Origin: JAEUIX01 sp046156035
GTDB lineage: Bacteria; Planctomycetota; Phycisphaerae; Phycisphaerales; UBA1924
NCBI GenBank assembly: GCA_046156035.1
Contig: JBJXEW010000050.1
Span: 62,001-126,000, forward strand
Direction of reading: 5' to 3'
Length of the DNA stretch: 64,000 nucleotides
Part shown: positions 50,386 through 59,200 of the stretch, piece by piece
Layout: every line of letters starts with the position of its first letter
How positions within the stretch are numbered: the first letter of the stretch is position 1
Position numbers and translations under genes: made by a program
The notes under the pieces: generated by a model
Seen by the model: only the letters and a program-made list of their open reading frames with translations
Told to the model about the DNA's origin: nothing
The model's database searches: none

Positions 50386-51849
50386 TCACCCCGCCGCGCT
50401 GTGCTTGAGGAGGTGCACCTCGCGCCACTTGCCCGAGGCGAAGCGGTAGAACAGGCCCAGACCCAGCAGGATGATGTACGCTCCCGCGGCGATCCACGGC
50501 CCCAGGGCCCCGCCCGCGGGCCACGCTTCCGCCACCACCCATCCGCCGCCCACGATGCAGGTCCAGGCCAGCACGATCGTGAGCAGGCCGGGCCAGACCG
50601 TGTCTCCCGCGCCGCGCAGCACGCCCACGAGCGTGATGCCCAGGCCGTCAAAGAGTTGGAAGACCGCGGCCACGATCATGATGCGCGTGCCCACGTGAAG
50701 AATCGCCGCGCGTTGGTCGGGCGGTGTGCCCTCGGGCATGAAGAGGTCGATCATGGGGTGCCGGAAGAGCACGAAGGCGAGAGCGCACACGCCCATGTAG
50801 GCCATGGCCAGCAGCACGCCCTGCCTGGCGCGGGCCGCGGCGAGGTCTGGCCGGTTGGCACCCAGGGCGCGGCCGACCATGGCGGTGCAGGCGTAGGAGA
50901 TGCCGACGGCGGGCATGAAGGAGAGGTGCATGTAGCGCAGGGCGATCCAACTGGCGCTGTTCTGAGCCGCGCCGAAGCGGCCCGCGTACGACGACATGAA
51001 GATGGCCCAGCAGATGATCTCGTTGCCGAACATGAGGGCCGGTGCCCAGCCCAGACGGAAGAGGTCTTTGACGTGCGGCAGGCTGGGGCGCCATGCGGTG
51101 CGGGTGCCGTAGCGCTCGTGGTAGCCGCGCGAAAGGAAGAGGCCCAGCGGCAGGCAGAGTTCGATGCCGGTGGCGATGACGGTGGCCGTCGCCGCGCCGT
51201 TCACGCCCATCTTGGGGAGGCCCCAGTGGCCATAGATGAGGAGGTAGTTGAGGAAGAGGTTGGCGAGGTTGCCCACCACCGCGGCGGTGAACACGATGCC
51301 CGGCTTGTGCAGGCCGTAGAAGAACTGCGACATGGCCCGCGTGCAGACGGTGAGGATGAGCCCGCAGAGCAGGATGCGGCCGTAGGCCGTTTCGAGTTCC
51401 AGCAAGCGCGGCTCGTGGCCCATGTGCGCGAACACGTGGGGCAGCAGCACGGCCATGGGCAGCATCAGGCCCACCCACGCCAGCAAGCCCAGCCACAGGG
51501 CGTTCCAGGCGTAGGCCGGGCCGCGCTCGGGGTGCCCGGCGCCGAGGTTCTGCGAGACATAGGTGTTCACGACGCCCACAAAGCCCAGGGCCATCGAGGC
51601 GGGCACAAACGCCCAGATGCCGCCGTTGCCCTGAGCCGCGAGGTGGACGGGGTCGGGCGGATCGATGCGCGACACCATGAACGCATCGGTGAACTGCATG
51701 GCGGTGTACGAGAGCATGGTGGCCACGGTGGGCGCGGCGAGTTTCACCATGTCCCAGAACGGGTGTGTGGTTTCGAGCGGTGCATCAAGATCGGGCGCGG
51801 CGGAGGGCAAGGTGGGCAGCGTAGCCGGCACCGGTGCGGAGAAGCCCAC
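50386..51849 (-). CDS. MATE-family multidrug efflux transporter
   Basis: 487 residues with about twelve membrane helices in two related halves. Typical are the N-terminal LAAPTVATMLSYTAMQFTDAFMV, the GNLANLFLNYLLIYG segment with GVNGAATATVIATGIEL, and the second half's SWIALRYMHLSFMPAVGISYACTAMVGRALGA. MATE pumps export drugs or metabolites using a sodium or proton gradient. It stands alone and is divergent from a 63-residue gene; only about 15 bases separate the two starts. Confidence 0.88.
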   Translation of the reverse strand: MGFSAPVPATLPTLPSAAPDLDAPLETTHPFWDMVKLAAPTVATMLSYTAMQFTDAFMVSRIDPPDPVHLAAQGNGGIWAFVPASMALGFVGVVNTYVSQNLGAGHPERGPAYAWNALWLGLLAWVGLMLPMAVLLPHVFAHMGHEPRLLELETAYGRILLCGLILTVCTRAMSQFFYGLHKPGIVFTAAVVGNLANLFLNYLLIYGHWGLPKMGVNGAATATVIATGIELCLPLGLFLSRGYHERYGTRTAWRPSLPHVKDLFRLGWAPALMFGNEIICWAIFMSSYAGRFGAAQNSASWIALRYMHLSFMPAVGISYACTAMVGRALGANRPDLAAARARQGVLLAMAYMGVCALAFVLFRHPMIDLFMPEGTPPDQRAAILHVGTRIMIVAAVFQLFDGLGITLVGVLRGAGDTVWPGLLTIVLAWTCIVGGGWVVAEAWPAGGALGPWIAAGAYIILLGLGLFYRFASGKWREVHLLKHSAAG

Positions 51850-51864
51850 GTACCATGCGCGGCC

Positions 51865-52056
51865 ATGACCACGATGAACCTGCGCACGCAGCTCAAGCGA
51901 TCCATCGACGGCGTGCCGGCGGCGCGCCTCCCCTCGCTAGCGGACTACGTGGCGTACCTCACGCGCCCGCCGTGGGCGCATCGCATCAAGCGCGCCGAGC
52001 GCGAGTTACGGGTCGGCAAGGGGCGCGGCTGGCGCACGGTGCGGCGCGATGTATGA
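51865..52056 (+). CDS. Small basic protein (63 residues), antitoxin-like
   Basis: Starts MTTMNLRTQLKRSIDGVP. The helical segment VPAARLPSLADYVAYL resembles the L-P-EV-DFIEFL block of small antitoxins of the DUF2281 type, followed by an Arg/Lys-rich tail. No toxin gene follows, so the resemblance may be superficial. A divergent neighbour (MATE) starts 15 bases away. The 90 bases after it include a CATCCC/GGGATG hairpin at about 52113-52127. Confidence 0.45.
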   Translation: MTTMNLRTQLKRSIDGVPAARLPSLADYVAYLTRPPWAHRIKRAERELRVGKGRGWRTVRRDV

Positions 52057-52147
52057 CGTGTAACTTGCAGCCGACGCGGCCCGCGCGTATGCGGGGGCCG
52101 AGCGGCAGGTGGCATCCCTTCGGGATGGCCGCGTCTACTCCGCACCA

Positions 52148-52621
52148 TCACAACGGCGGTGGCAAGAGCGGCCACGGGTATCCGCACTCCGGGCACTCCT
52201 TCAGTCGCTTGCTGAAGTCGCCGTGTCCGGCTGGCACCAATGCGTGGTGCATGGCGTACGCGCAATGCGGGCAGCGGGCCGCTGCCAGCGCCGCGGTAAG
52301 CCGCGCTTCGATGGACAGCCCGAACCCGTGCAGCACGGCGGCCGCGCAGTACACGAGTGGCTTGCTCAGCAACAGCGCCGTGTTCCACTCCGCCCCGCCG
52401 TTCCGCAGGCTGGCGCTGGTCGCTCGCACCACGCTGTACCCGTGCGCTCCGCTCATGAACGTGTGCCATCCAGATTGCCGCGAGCGGTGATGAGCGAGAA
52501 GTTGCGGTTCCACGCCGTGTCCATCCGTCGCCGCCGCGAGGCGGTCCGCGTCCGTAGTGCGTGCGGAAAGGCATGAGGCGTACCACTGTGGCTCCGAGGT
52601 CGCGGCCACACCACGGGCCAT
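52148..52621 (-). CDS. Putative zinc-ribbon protein
   Basis: 157 residues from ATG at 52621 (MARGVAATSEPQW); the frame is open back to 52750. The C-terminal part has two CXXC pairs, ARCPHCAYAM and LKECPECGYPW, which would bind zinc. The middle (SVVRATSASLRNGGAEW, LVYCAAAVLHGFGLSIEARL) looks like a genuine folded protein. No family recognised. It lies downstream of the HD-GYP gene. Confidence 0.55.
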   Translation of the reverse strand: MARGVAATSEPQWYASCLSARTTDADRLAAATDGHGVEPQLLAHHRSRQSGWHTFMSGAHGYSVVRATSASLRNGGAEWNTALLLSKPLVYCAAAVLHGFGLSIEARLTAALAAARCPHCAYAMHHALVPAGHGDFSKRLKECPECGYPWPLLPPPL

Positions 52622-52742
52622 GCAACGCACGGGCGGCACGAACAACTCCCAGCCGCGCGCCGGCCCAGTTGTCGAACCATCCGCCGGTGGCGTGGCGCGT
52701 CGGTCGGCCCGGTCGGTTGCTGCGTGGCCCATCCGACACCCC

Positions 52743-53432
52743 CTACACACCCGCCACCCCGTCCTGCCTCATCACCATCGGGCTCGCGCGGCGCACCGCC
52801 TTCGACCCCTTCTGGTACGCCGGGAGCGGGCAGCGGTCGTTGCAATACTCCAATATCCACCCCAGCGTGCCCGAGCGGTAGAGCGTCGTGAACATGTCCA
52901 CACTCGCTTCGCAGTACCACGGGCCGCGGCGCTCCGCAAGTTCGGTCAAGGCGCGCTGGGCGGCCTCCGGGCCCACGCTGCTGCGGTAAGGCCGGATGCT
53001 GGTCATGGCATCGAACGCATCAATCACGGCGAAGTGCCGCGCCGCCAGCGGGATGGCCTCGCCACGCAGGCCGTCGGGGTAGCCGGTGCCGTCCATGCGT
53101 TCGTGGTGGTGCCGCACCAGGGCCAGCACCAGTGCATCGCGTTCGCCCATGTCCGTCAGCCGCTCGTGCCCGCGGGCCGCGTGGGTCTTGATGATCGCGA
53201 ACTCCGCCGCGTCCAGGGGGCCGGGCTTCTGCAGGATCGCGTCGGGGATATCCAGTTTGCCCAGGTCGTGCAGGGCCGCGGCGTGCGTGATCCGTTCCAC
53301 CTCGTGCTCATCCAGGCCCGCCGTCTCCGCCATGGCCCGTGCATACAGCACCACGCGCCAGGTGTGGGCCGCCGTCAGGCGGTCCTTGGCTTCGATCTGG
53401 CCCACCAGGGCTTCAACGGCAACGGGGTTCAT
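52743..53432 (-). CDS. HD-GYP domain phosphohydrolase
   Basis: 229 residues from ATG (MNPVAVEALVGQIEAKD). The HD-GYP signature is clear: DRLTAAHTWRVVLYA, the HD pair in AALHDLGKLDIPDAILQKPG, IIKTHAARGHERL, HHHERMDGTGYPDGLRG (the GYP box) and ARHFAVIDAFDAMTSIRPYR. Such domains hydrolyse cyclic di-GMP. No receiver domain is attached. After the domain a C-terminal segment (TLGWILEYCNDRCPLPAYQK) is of unknown role. Confidence 0.87.
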   Translation of the reverse strand: MNPVAVEALVGQIEAKDRLTAAHTWRVVLYARAMAETAGLDEHEVERITHAAALHDLGKLDIPDAILQKPGPLDAAEFAIIKTHAARGHERLTDMGERDALVLALVRHHHERMDGTGYPDGLRGEAIPLAARHFAVIDAFDAMTSIRPYRSSVGPEAAQRALTELAERRGPWYCEASVDMFTTLYRSGTLGWILEYCNDRCPLPAYQKGSKAVRRASPMVMRQDGVAGV

Positions 53433-53514
53433 GCGAATCAGCCAACGGCCAGCGCGGCGGCGACTACCGCCCGCCCAAAGTGTATTACTGGTTGTTGCGC
53501 GGGCTGCGCAGGGT

Positions 53515-54192
53515 TCAGGGTTGGGGGGACGGGGGGGACGGGGGGGGCGGGGCAACGCGCCGGGCCAACTCGCCCTGGATTGCCCGGACGGCCCGGCTCA
53601 CGGCCTCATCGAGCACCCGGTTCACCAGGAACAGGTCGTACACGCCGCAGGTTTTGGCGGTCTCGATCTCGCGGCGGGCCTCGGCGAAGCGGCGCTGGAT
53701 CACGGCCTCGTCCTCACGCTTGCGGGCACGGAGGCGGTCCAGCAGCACGTCCTCCGTCGGCGGCATCACGAAGATACTGAACGCATCCGGGCAGGCCCGC
53801 TTCACATTGAGCGCCCCCTGCACGTCAATCTCCAGAATCACCAGGCGGCCCTGGGCGAGGCGCTCCCGCACCCACGCACGCGGCGTGCCGTAGCGCTTGC
53901 CGAACACACCCGCGTGCTCCAGAAACTCACCCGCCGCGATCATGCGGTCAAATGTCTCGTCGCTCACAAAGAAGTAGTCCACGCCCTCGGTGTCGGCCGC
54001 GGTCTTGGGCCGCGTGGTTGCGGAGACGCTGAAGACCGCGGCGGGAAACGCCCGTTCAACGCTGCGGGTGATCGTGGTCTTGCCCACGCCGGAGGGGCCG
54101 CTGATCACCAGCAGCATGCCGCGGGCGGGCGCACCGGCTCCCCGGTGGTCTGGCGCGGGGGCGGGAGAGTGTGCAACGCGCGTGCCGGGCAT
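53515..54192 (-). CDS. gmk: Guanylate kinase
   Basis: 225 residues from ATG at 54192, or 200 from 54117 (MLLVISGPSGVGKTT). The conserved domain begins at the second ATG, and no ribosome binding site decides between them. P-loop GPSGVGKTT, SVSATTRPKTAADTEGVDYFFV (GMP binding), EFLEHAGVFGKRYGTP, and LEIDVQGALNVKR are as in the family. It makes GDP from GMP. The C-terminus is a Pro-rich tail (APPPPSPPSPQP) encoded by a G-run on the plus strand. It is divergent from the ECF sigma gene. Confidence 0.92.
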   Translation of the reverse strand: MPGTRVAHSPAPAPDHRGAGAPARGMLLVISGPSGVGKTTITRSVERAFPAAVFSVSATTRPKTAADTEGVDYFFVSDETFDRMIAAGEFLEHAGVFGKRYGTPRAWVRERLAQGRLVILEIDVQGALNVKRACPDAFSIFVMPPTEDVLLDRLRARKREDEAVIQRRFAEARREIETAKTCGVYDLFLVNRVLDEAVSRAVRAIQGELARRVAPPPPSPPSPQP

Positions 54193-54252
54193 GGGGCAGC
54201 AGCGTAGCCGCGGCGGGCACGACCCATGCCCCGCCCGGTACCATCGGCGTGC

Positions 54253-54939
54253 ATGCCGACCGGTGATCGACAGCCTGACGACGCGGCCAACGCCCGCGAC
54301 CTGCAACTGGTGGCGGTCGCACGCGCCGGCGACCGCGCCGCGATGAGCACGCTCCTGGCTCGCTACCAGGACCGCCTCTTTGGTGTCTGCCTCGGCATGG
54401 CGGGCAATCGCGACGACGCGGCCGAACTTGCGCAGGACACGCTCGTCAAACTCATCCGCAACCTGCATCAGTTTGACGGCAAGAGTCTGTTCTCGACATG
54501 GGCTATCCGCGTGGCCATGAACGTCTGCCTCTCACACCGCCGCGCCGCCAAACTCCGGCGAACGGTGAGCCTTGACGGCGGCCCAGCGTTCTCGGACACC
54601 CAAACAGACGCCGCTTCGCCGGACGCAACCCTGCGCGGCACGCTCGCGAGCGATGCAGGCCCGGCCGGCGATGATCGGGAACATTCCGGCCCCTTGGGCG
54701 TCGAACTCCCTGCCGAGCACGCGGCGGTGTCGCGCGCCCTGGCCAGCCTTGACATGGAGCAACGGTCGATCCTCATCCTCCGTGATGTGCGCGGCCTTGA
54801 CTATGACCAGATCGCCTTCGTTCTTGACGTGCCCGTGGGCACCGTGAAGAGCCGCCTCTTTCGGGCCAGAGCAGCCCTGCGAACCGCGATGATGCACCTG
54901 ACCAGTCACCCCTCCGGCCCCATGCCCAGCACCACGTGA
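54253..54939 (+). CDS. ECF-type RNA polymerase sigma factor
   Basis: 228 residues from ATG (MPTGDRQPDD); an ATG nine codons upstream is possible. Region 2 is seen in ELAQDTLVKLIRNLHQFDGKSLFSTWAIRVAMNVCLSH. Region 4 is seen in LPAEHAAVSRALASLDMEQRSILILRDVRGLDYDQIAFVLDVPVGTVKSRLFRARAALR. A loop of about 50 residues separates them. Its TGA overlaps the GTG of the next gene (GTGA), as expected for a sigma/anti-sigma pair. Confidence 0.9.
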   Translation: MPTGDRQPDDAANARDLQLVAVARAGDRAAMSTLLARYQDRLFGVCLGMAGNRDDAAELAQDTLVKLIRNLHQFDGKSLFSTWAIRVAMNVCLSHRRAAKLRRTVSLDGGPAFSDTQTDAASPDATLRGTLASDAGPAGDDREHSGPLGVELPAEHAAVSRALASLDMEQRSILILRDVRGLDYDQIAFVLDVPVGTVKSRLFRARAALRTAMMHLTSHPSGPMPSTT

Positions 54940-56288
54940 CTTCCCTTCCGTCCAACCTGACCGAGGCCGACGTGCTCGACTTCGTCGAGGGCGGGGACAT
55001 CTCACCACAGGTGCTGGCACGCATCGAAGCCGCGCTGGTGGCTGACCCGGCCTTCGAAGCGCTCGTGCAGGGGATGCGTTCGGACCGCGCGCCACTGATG
55101 GCGCTGGCCGCGGCGAAGGCCCCGGTAGGCCTGCTGGAATCCGTCGAGGCGCTCTTGGAGAACGAGGACCTTGCCAGCGTGGTCGGCGTGGAGCACGCGG
55201 CATCCGGGCCGGTGCCCGTTGTGGTGCTGCGTTCGCAGACCCCCGGCGTGCTCGCCCGTATCGGGCCTGCACGCACGCTCGCGGCGGCGGCGGCGTGCGC
55301 CTTCGTCGCGGGCGCGGCGTGGCTGACCCTGGGGCCCGCGTCCAACAGCGCGAGCCGCCTGATCGCCCTCGATTCACGAACCGCTCGCGATCTCGCTGCT
55401 ACGCAACCGCACAACGAAGGCGTGCGCGTAGCGACCGAGGCGCCGCAACTCGCACGCTCGGACTCGCCAACGGCCGCGAGAGGCTCGAGCCTCAATGCCC
55501 ACGCGCTCGAAGTCTCTTCCAGCGGACCCGATGACGCAGCCGGCGCCGCTGCCGACAGCGTGGCCCTGGCCGAATCCACCGCACAGTTCGTCGGGCCCGT
55601 GCCGCCAGACCAGAACGCCGACGCGTCCGCGCAATCGCAGCCCTGGGGCATGTCGCTCGCCCGCGCGGCTGAACTCGCCCGCGAGGGCCGTCTGATCATC
55701 GAGGTCCGCTCCACCGAAACCGACCGCACGCAGTTGCGGCTTGATGGTCTCGCCCGTCGCCCCACCGGCGCTGTGCGCGTGGCCCAGCAGCCGGACGCGA
55801 GCATCGCGTCACAGACCGCCTCGTATGTGCGGCAGCAAGTGGGGCTGGCGCACGCGCAGCGGCAATCCGCACAACAGGGCTTCGGCGACCCCGTGCCGGG
55901 CGATATGGCACGGGCACGAGCGGGCGAAAGCGGCGGCGTGCCGGCCGCCCCCCTGCCGCAGGTGCCCGGATCGGTGCCGCAGATCGCGCTCCAACCGGTC
56001 CCGCCGCCGCGCGTGTTGGAACAGGGTTATGAAGCGATGGTGATGCCCGATGAACGCTCGATCCGCTCGCTGCTGCGGGTGCTCACGCCCGGCTCCATGC
56101 AGGTGGCGCAACTGATTGAGATCGACGCGCCAGTGGCAGCCCAGATTCAGCAGACGCGCGTGCAGCAGCAGGCTGGCGCCCTCCCGACCACTGGCGCGCC
56201 CGCCCCCCCCAGTCGCGCGGCCAAGGAGCAGACGCGCCCCGAACCGCCCGCCCCCGTGGCCGTGCCCATCGTCGTCCGCGAGAAGTAG
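54936..56288 (+). CDS. Putative anti-sigma factor, membrane protein
   Basis: 450 residues from GTG overlapping the stop of the sigma gene. The N-terminal 100 residues are acidic and helical (TEADVLDFVEGGDISPQVLARI), like a cytoplasmic sigma-binding segment. One membrane helix follows (LAAAAACAFVAGAAWLTL, about 112-130), then a long Ala/Gln/Pro-rich periplasmic part. No zinc-binding HXXXCXXC motif is seen. Coupling and topology support an anti-sigma role, although the family is not recognisable. Confidence 0.65.
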   Translation: MTSLPSNLTEADVLDFVEGGDISPQVLARIEAALVADPAFEALVQGMRSDRAPLMALAAAKAPVGLLESVEALLENEDLASVVGVEHAASGPVPVVVLRSQTPGVLARIGPARTLAAAAACAFVAGAAWLTLGPASNSASRLIALDSRTARDLAATQPHNEGVRVATEAPQLARSDSPTAARGSSLNAHALEVSSSGPDDAAGAAADSVALAESTAQFVGPVPPDQNADASAQSQPWGMSLARAAELAREGRLIIEVRSTETDRTQLRLDGLARRPTGAVRVAQQPDASIASQTASYVRQQVGLAHAQRQSAQQGFGDPVPGDMARARAGESGGVPAAPLPQVPGSVPQIALQPVPPPRVLEQGYEAMVMPDERSIRSLLRVLTPGSMQVAQLIEIDAPVAAQIQQTRVQQQAGALPTTGAPAPPSRAAKEQTRPEPPAPVAVPIVVREK

Positions 56289-56292
56289 GCTT

Positions 56293-59200
56293 TCAGCCCA
56301 CCACAAAGTTCACGAGTTTGCCCGGGACCACGATCACCTTCTTGATCGTCTTGCCCGCGAGTTGCTCGGCGATCTTCGGGTCGGCCTTCGCCGCGGCTTC
56401 GATCGTGGCCGCGTCGCTCCCTGCGGGCACCACCACCTTGCCGCGGAGTTTCCCCAGCACCTGCACGGGGATCTCGATCTCGTCATCGGCCGCCAGTGCG
56501 CTGTCTGCAACCGGGAAGGGCTCGAAGGCCAGCGAGGTGCCGTGCCCGAGTTTCTGCCAGAGTTCCTCGGCCATGTGCGGGGCGAGGGGCGCGAGCATGA
56601 GCACGAGCGGCTCGGCGATGCCGCGTGACACGGCTGGGCTTGCCTTGGTGGGGCGGACATCCTGTCCGCCATCCTTGCTTGCGCCGGCATCCGGTCCGCA
56701 GCGCTTCGTCAACTCGTTGTTGAATTCGATGAGTTTCGCCACCGCCGTGTTGAAGCCCAGCGTCTCCATGTCCTTGCGCACACCGGCGATGGTCTTGTGC
56801 AGGAGTTTCACGAGCGCGGCATCGGAAGGCGGGCCGTCGCTGACGCGCACACCGCCGGTCTTCTCATCCACGAGGTTCCGCCACACGCGCTGCAGAAAAC
56901 GGTGGGCACCGGCGATGTCGCGCGTGTTCCAAGGCTTGCTCGCCTCCAGCGGACCCATGCTCATCTCATACACACGCAGCGTGTCGCAGCCGAAGTCGGC
57001 GAACACCTCGTCGGGCGCAACAGCGTTCTTGAGGCTCTTGCCCATCTTCCCGTACTCGCGCGAGACGGGCTTGCCCTCAAAGAAGTACGGGCCGGGCTTC
57101 GACTTGTCATCAAAGAAGAGCGAGCCATCCGCGCACGTTACCTTGAACGCATCAACGTAGAACCCCGCCTCGTTCTTGAAGGCGTAGTCCTGGATGTAGC
57201 CCTGATTGAACAGCCGCCCGAAGGGCTCGGGCGTGCTCACATGCCCCAGATCAAACAGCACCTTGTGCCAGAAGCGCGCATAGAGCAGGTGCAGCACCGC
57301 GTGCTCCACGCCGCCGACGTAGAGGTCGACGCTGGCCTTGGGTACCCCGGCTCTCCGAGCCGGGCTTTGCGCAGGCGCACCATCGGGCCGTGCCGACTCT
57401 CCCTTGCCGCGGATGGCCGCAAACCGAAGCCCATCACGGGTGCGCACGTCCGGATGCACGAACAGCCAGGGATACTCCGCCGGACTCGCCGCAGCTCCCG
57501 CCTCGACCGGGTTGCGCACGATGTACCGGAAGAACTCCCCAAAGAACGCGTCGTCCCTGACGATGTGATCGAAGCACTCGGGCACCCACACGCTTCCCGC
57601 CGCGCCCGTGCGCATGTTCATGGCCCGCGCGCTGAAGCGCTTCGCGCCGGAGATCAGGTCGCCTAGGCGATGGCCGTCATATGGTCGCACCAGCCAGTGC
57701 ACGTGGTTGGACATGACCACCGCGGCATACACGCGACCGTGCTGGCCATCGAAGTGGCGTAGCGCGTCGAGCGCGATCGCCTGCTCTTCCGGATTGAGCA
57801 CGCGATCATCGAGCGTCTTCCAACTCACGAAGTATGTTGCCCCCGGCAGTTCCAGGTGCGGGAGGAAGCGCCTCTTCACCAGCAGATCGCTCGCACTCCC
57901 GTAGATGCCCGGCGGATACGGGTCGCGGCCGACAAACCCGTCAGCGGTGATCGGAACATCGATGTTGCCGTTGAGGTGGGCCGTGGCCTCAATGCGCTCC
58001 GCCGGGGCTTCCGAAACCCCGGCTCGGAGAGCCGGGGTACCCAAGGCACCGCCCATCCAGTAGCGTTCCGCCTCGCGCCCCACCAGCGCCGCGCCGTTCG
58101 CCGGATCCAGATACCGCAGGTAATACCAGCAACTCCCCGCCCAGTTGGGCATGGTGTTGGTCTCGCGCGTGAAGGCCCGCGCGCCCCGCCCGTCGCCCAG
58201 GTCCAGCGTCGCGTTCACCCATTCCTTGGCCCTCGCCAAAGGCGGCCGCGGCGGGGCGTCCGGGTCATCGCTCGATTCGGGCTGAAAGTTCGCCACCTCC
58301 GGCAAGAGCACCGGCAACATCGACTCGGGCAGGTCATGAGCCACGCCCCGCTCATCAAACACGATCGGGAACGGCTCGCCCCAGTACCGCTGCCGCGAAA
58401 AGAGCCAGTCGCGGAGTTTGTAGTTGATTGTCCCCTTGCCGCGCCCGATCTCCTCGAGGCGGGCCGCCATCTTCGCCTTCGCCGCGTCCATGCGCAGGCC
58501 GTCGAGCGGCCCGCTGTTGATCGTCGGTCCGTCTTCGGTGAACGCCTCGCCCGCGAAGCCCTCCGGCGGCTGCACCGTGCGGATGATCGGCAGGCCGAAC
58601 GCCTTGGCAAAGTCCCAGTCGCGCTGGTCCTGCCCCGGCACAGCCATGATCGCGCCCGTGCCGTAGCCGGCGAGCACGTAATCGGCGATGAACACGGGCA
58701 GCCGCGCCCCGTTCACGGGGTTCACGGCGTAAGCGCCCGTGAAGCACCCGGTCTTGTCTTTGCCCGCCGCGCGATCGTCGTCGCTCTTACTCTTGGCGTA
58801 CGCCCGGTACGCCGCGATCAACTCCTTGGGCGATGCGTTCGCGGCCACCAGCGCCTCGGCACCCGGGAATATCGCGCGCGTGAACTTGTCGGCCGCGCCG
58901 CCGCCGAACTTCTCGGGCATGACGTGGTCGATCATCTCGTGCTCGGGGCTGAGCACCATGTAGGTTGCGCCAAAGAGCGTGTCGGGGCGCGTCGTGAAGA
59001 CACGAATCCGCCGCGTGGAGCAATCGAAGTCGATGTACGCGCCTTCGCTGCGGCCGATCCAGTTGCGCTGCATCGTCTTGAGGGCCTCGGGCCAGTCCAC
59101 CGTGTCAAGGTCGGCCAGCAGGCGCTCGGCGTAGGCGGTGATGCGCATCATCCACTGTTTGAGCGGGCGCTTGTACACGGGAAACCCGCCGCGCTCGCTC

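Larger units (their letters stand above)
57336..58046 (-). mobile_element. REP-associated tyrosine transposase (RAYT) element nested in leuS
   Basis: A 711-bp element (237 codons) bounded by 33-bp inverted repeats and read in the leuS frame. The encoded protein begins LLVKRRFLPHLELPGATYFV, the usual RAYT start, has the HUH-type His pair in VVMSNHVHWLVRP (codons at 57697-57705) and the catalytic Tyr in RYIVRNPVEAG (codon at 57523-57525), and ends near EYPWLFVHP. All catalytic residues are present. It sits between the leuS codons for YWM (58062-58054) and VDLYVGG (from 57330). RAYTs move or maintain REP sequences in other bacteria; here the whole unit looks like a REP-RAYT-REP module that landed in a coding gene without breaking it. 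Confidence 0.9.

Noticed and set aside
54936..56288. Zinc-dependent anti-sigma (ZAS) assignment
   Set aside because: The HXXXCXXC motif is absent, so only the broader anti-sigma label, from coupling and topology, was kept.
57331..58053. Possibility that leuS is a pseudogene split by a transposon
   Set aside because: The insertion length is a multiple of three, no stop occurs, and all LeuRS motifs continue after it, so an intact chimera is the simpler reading.
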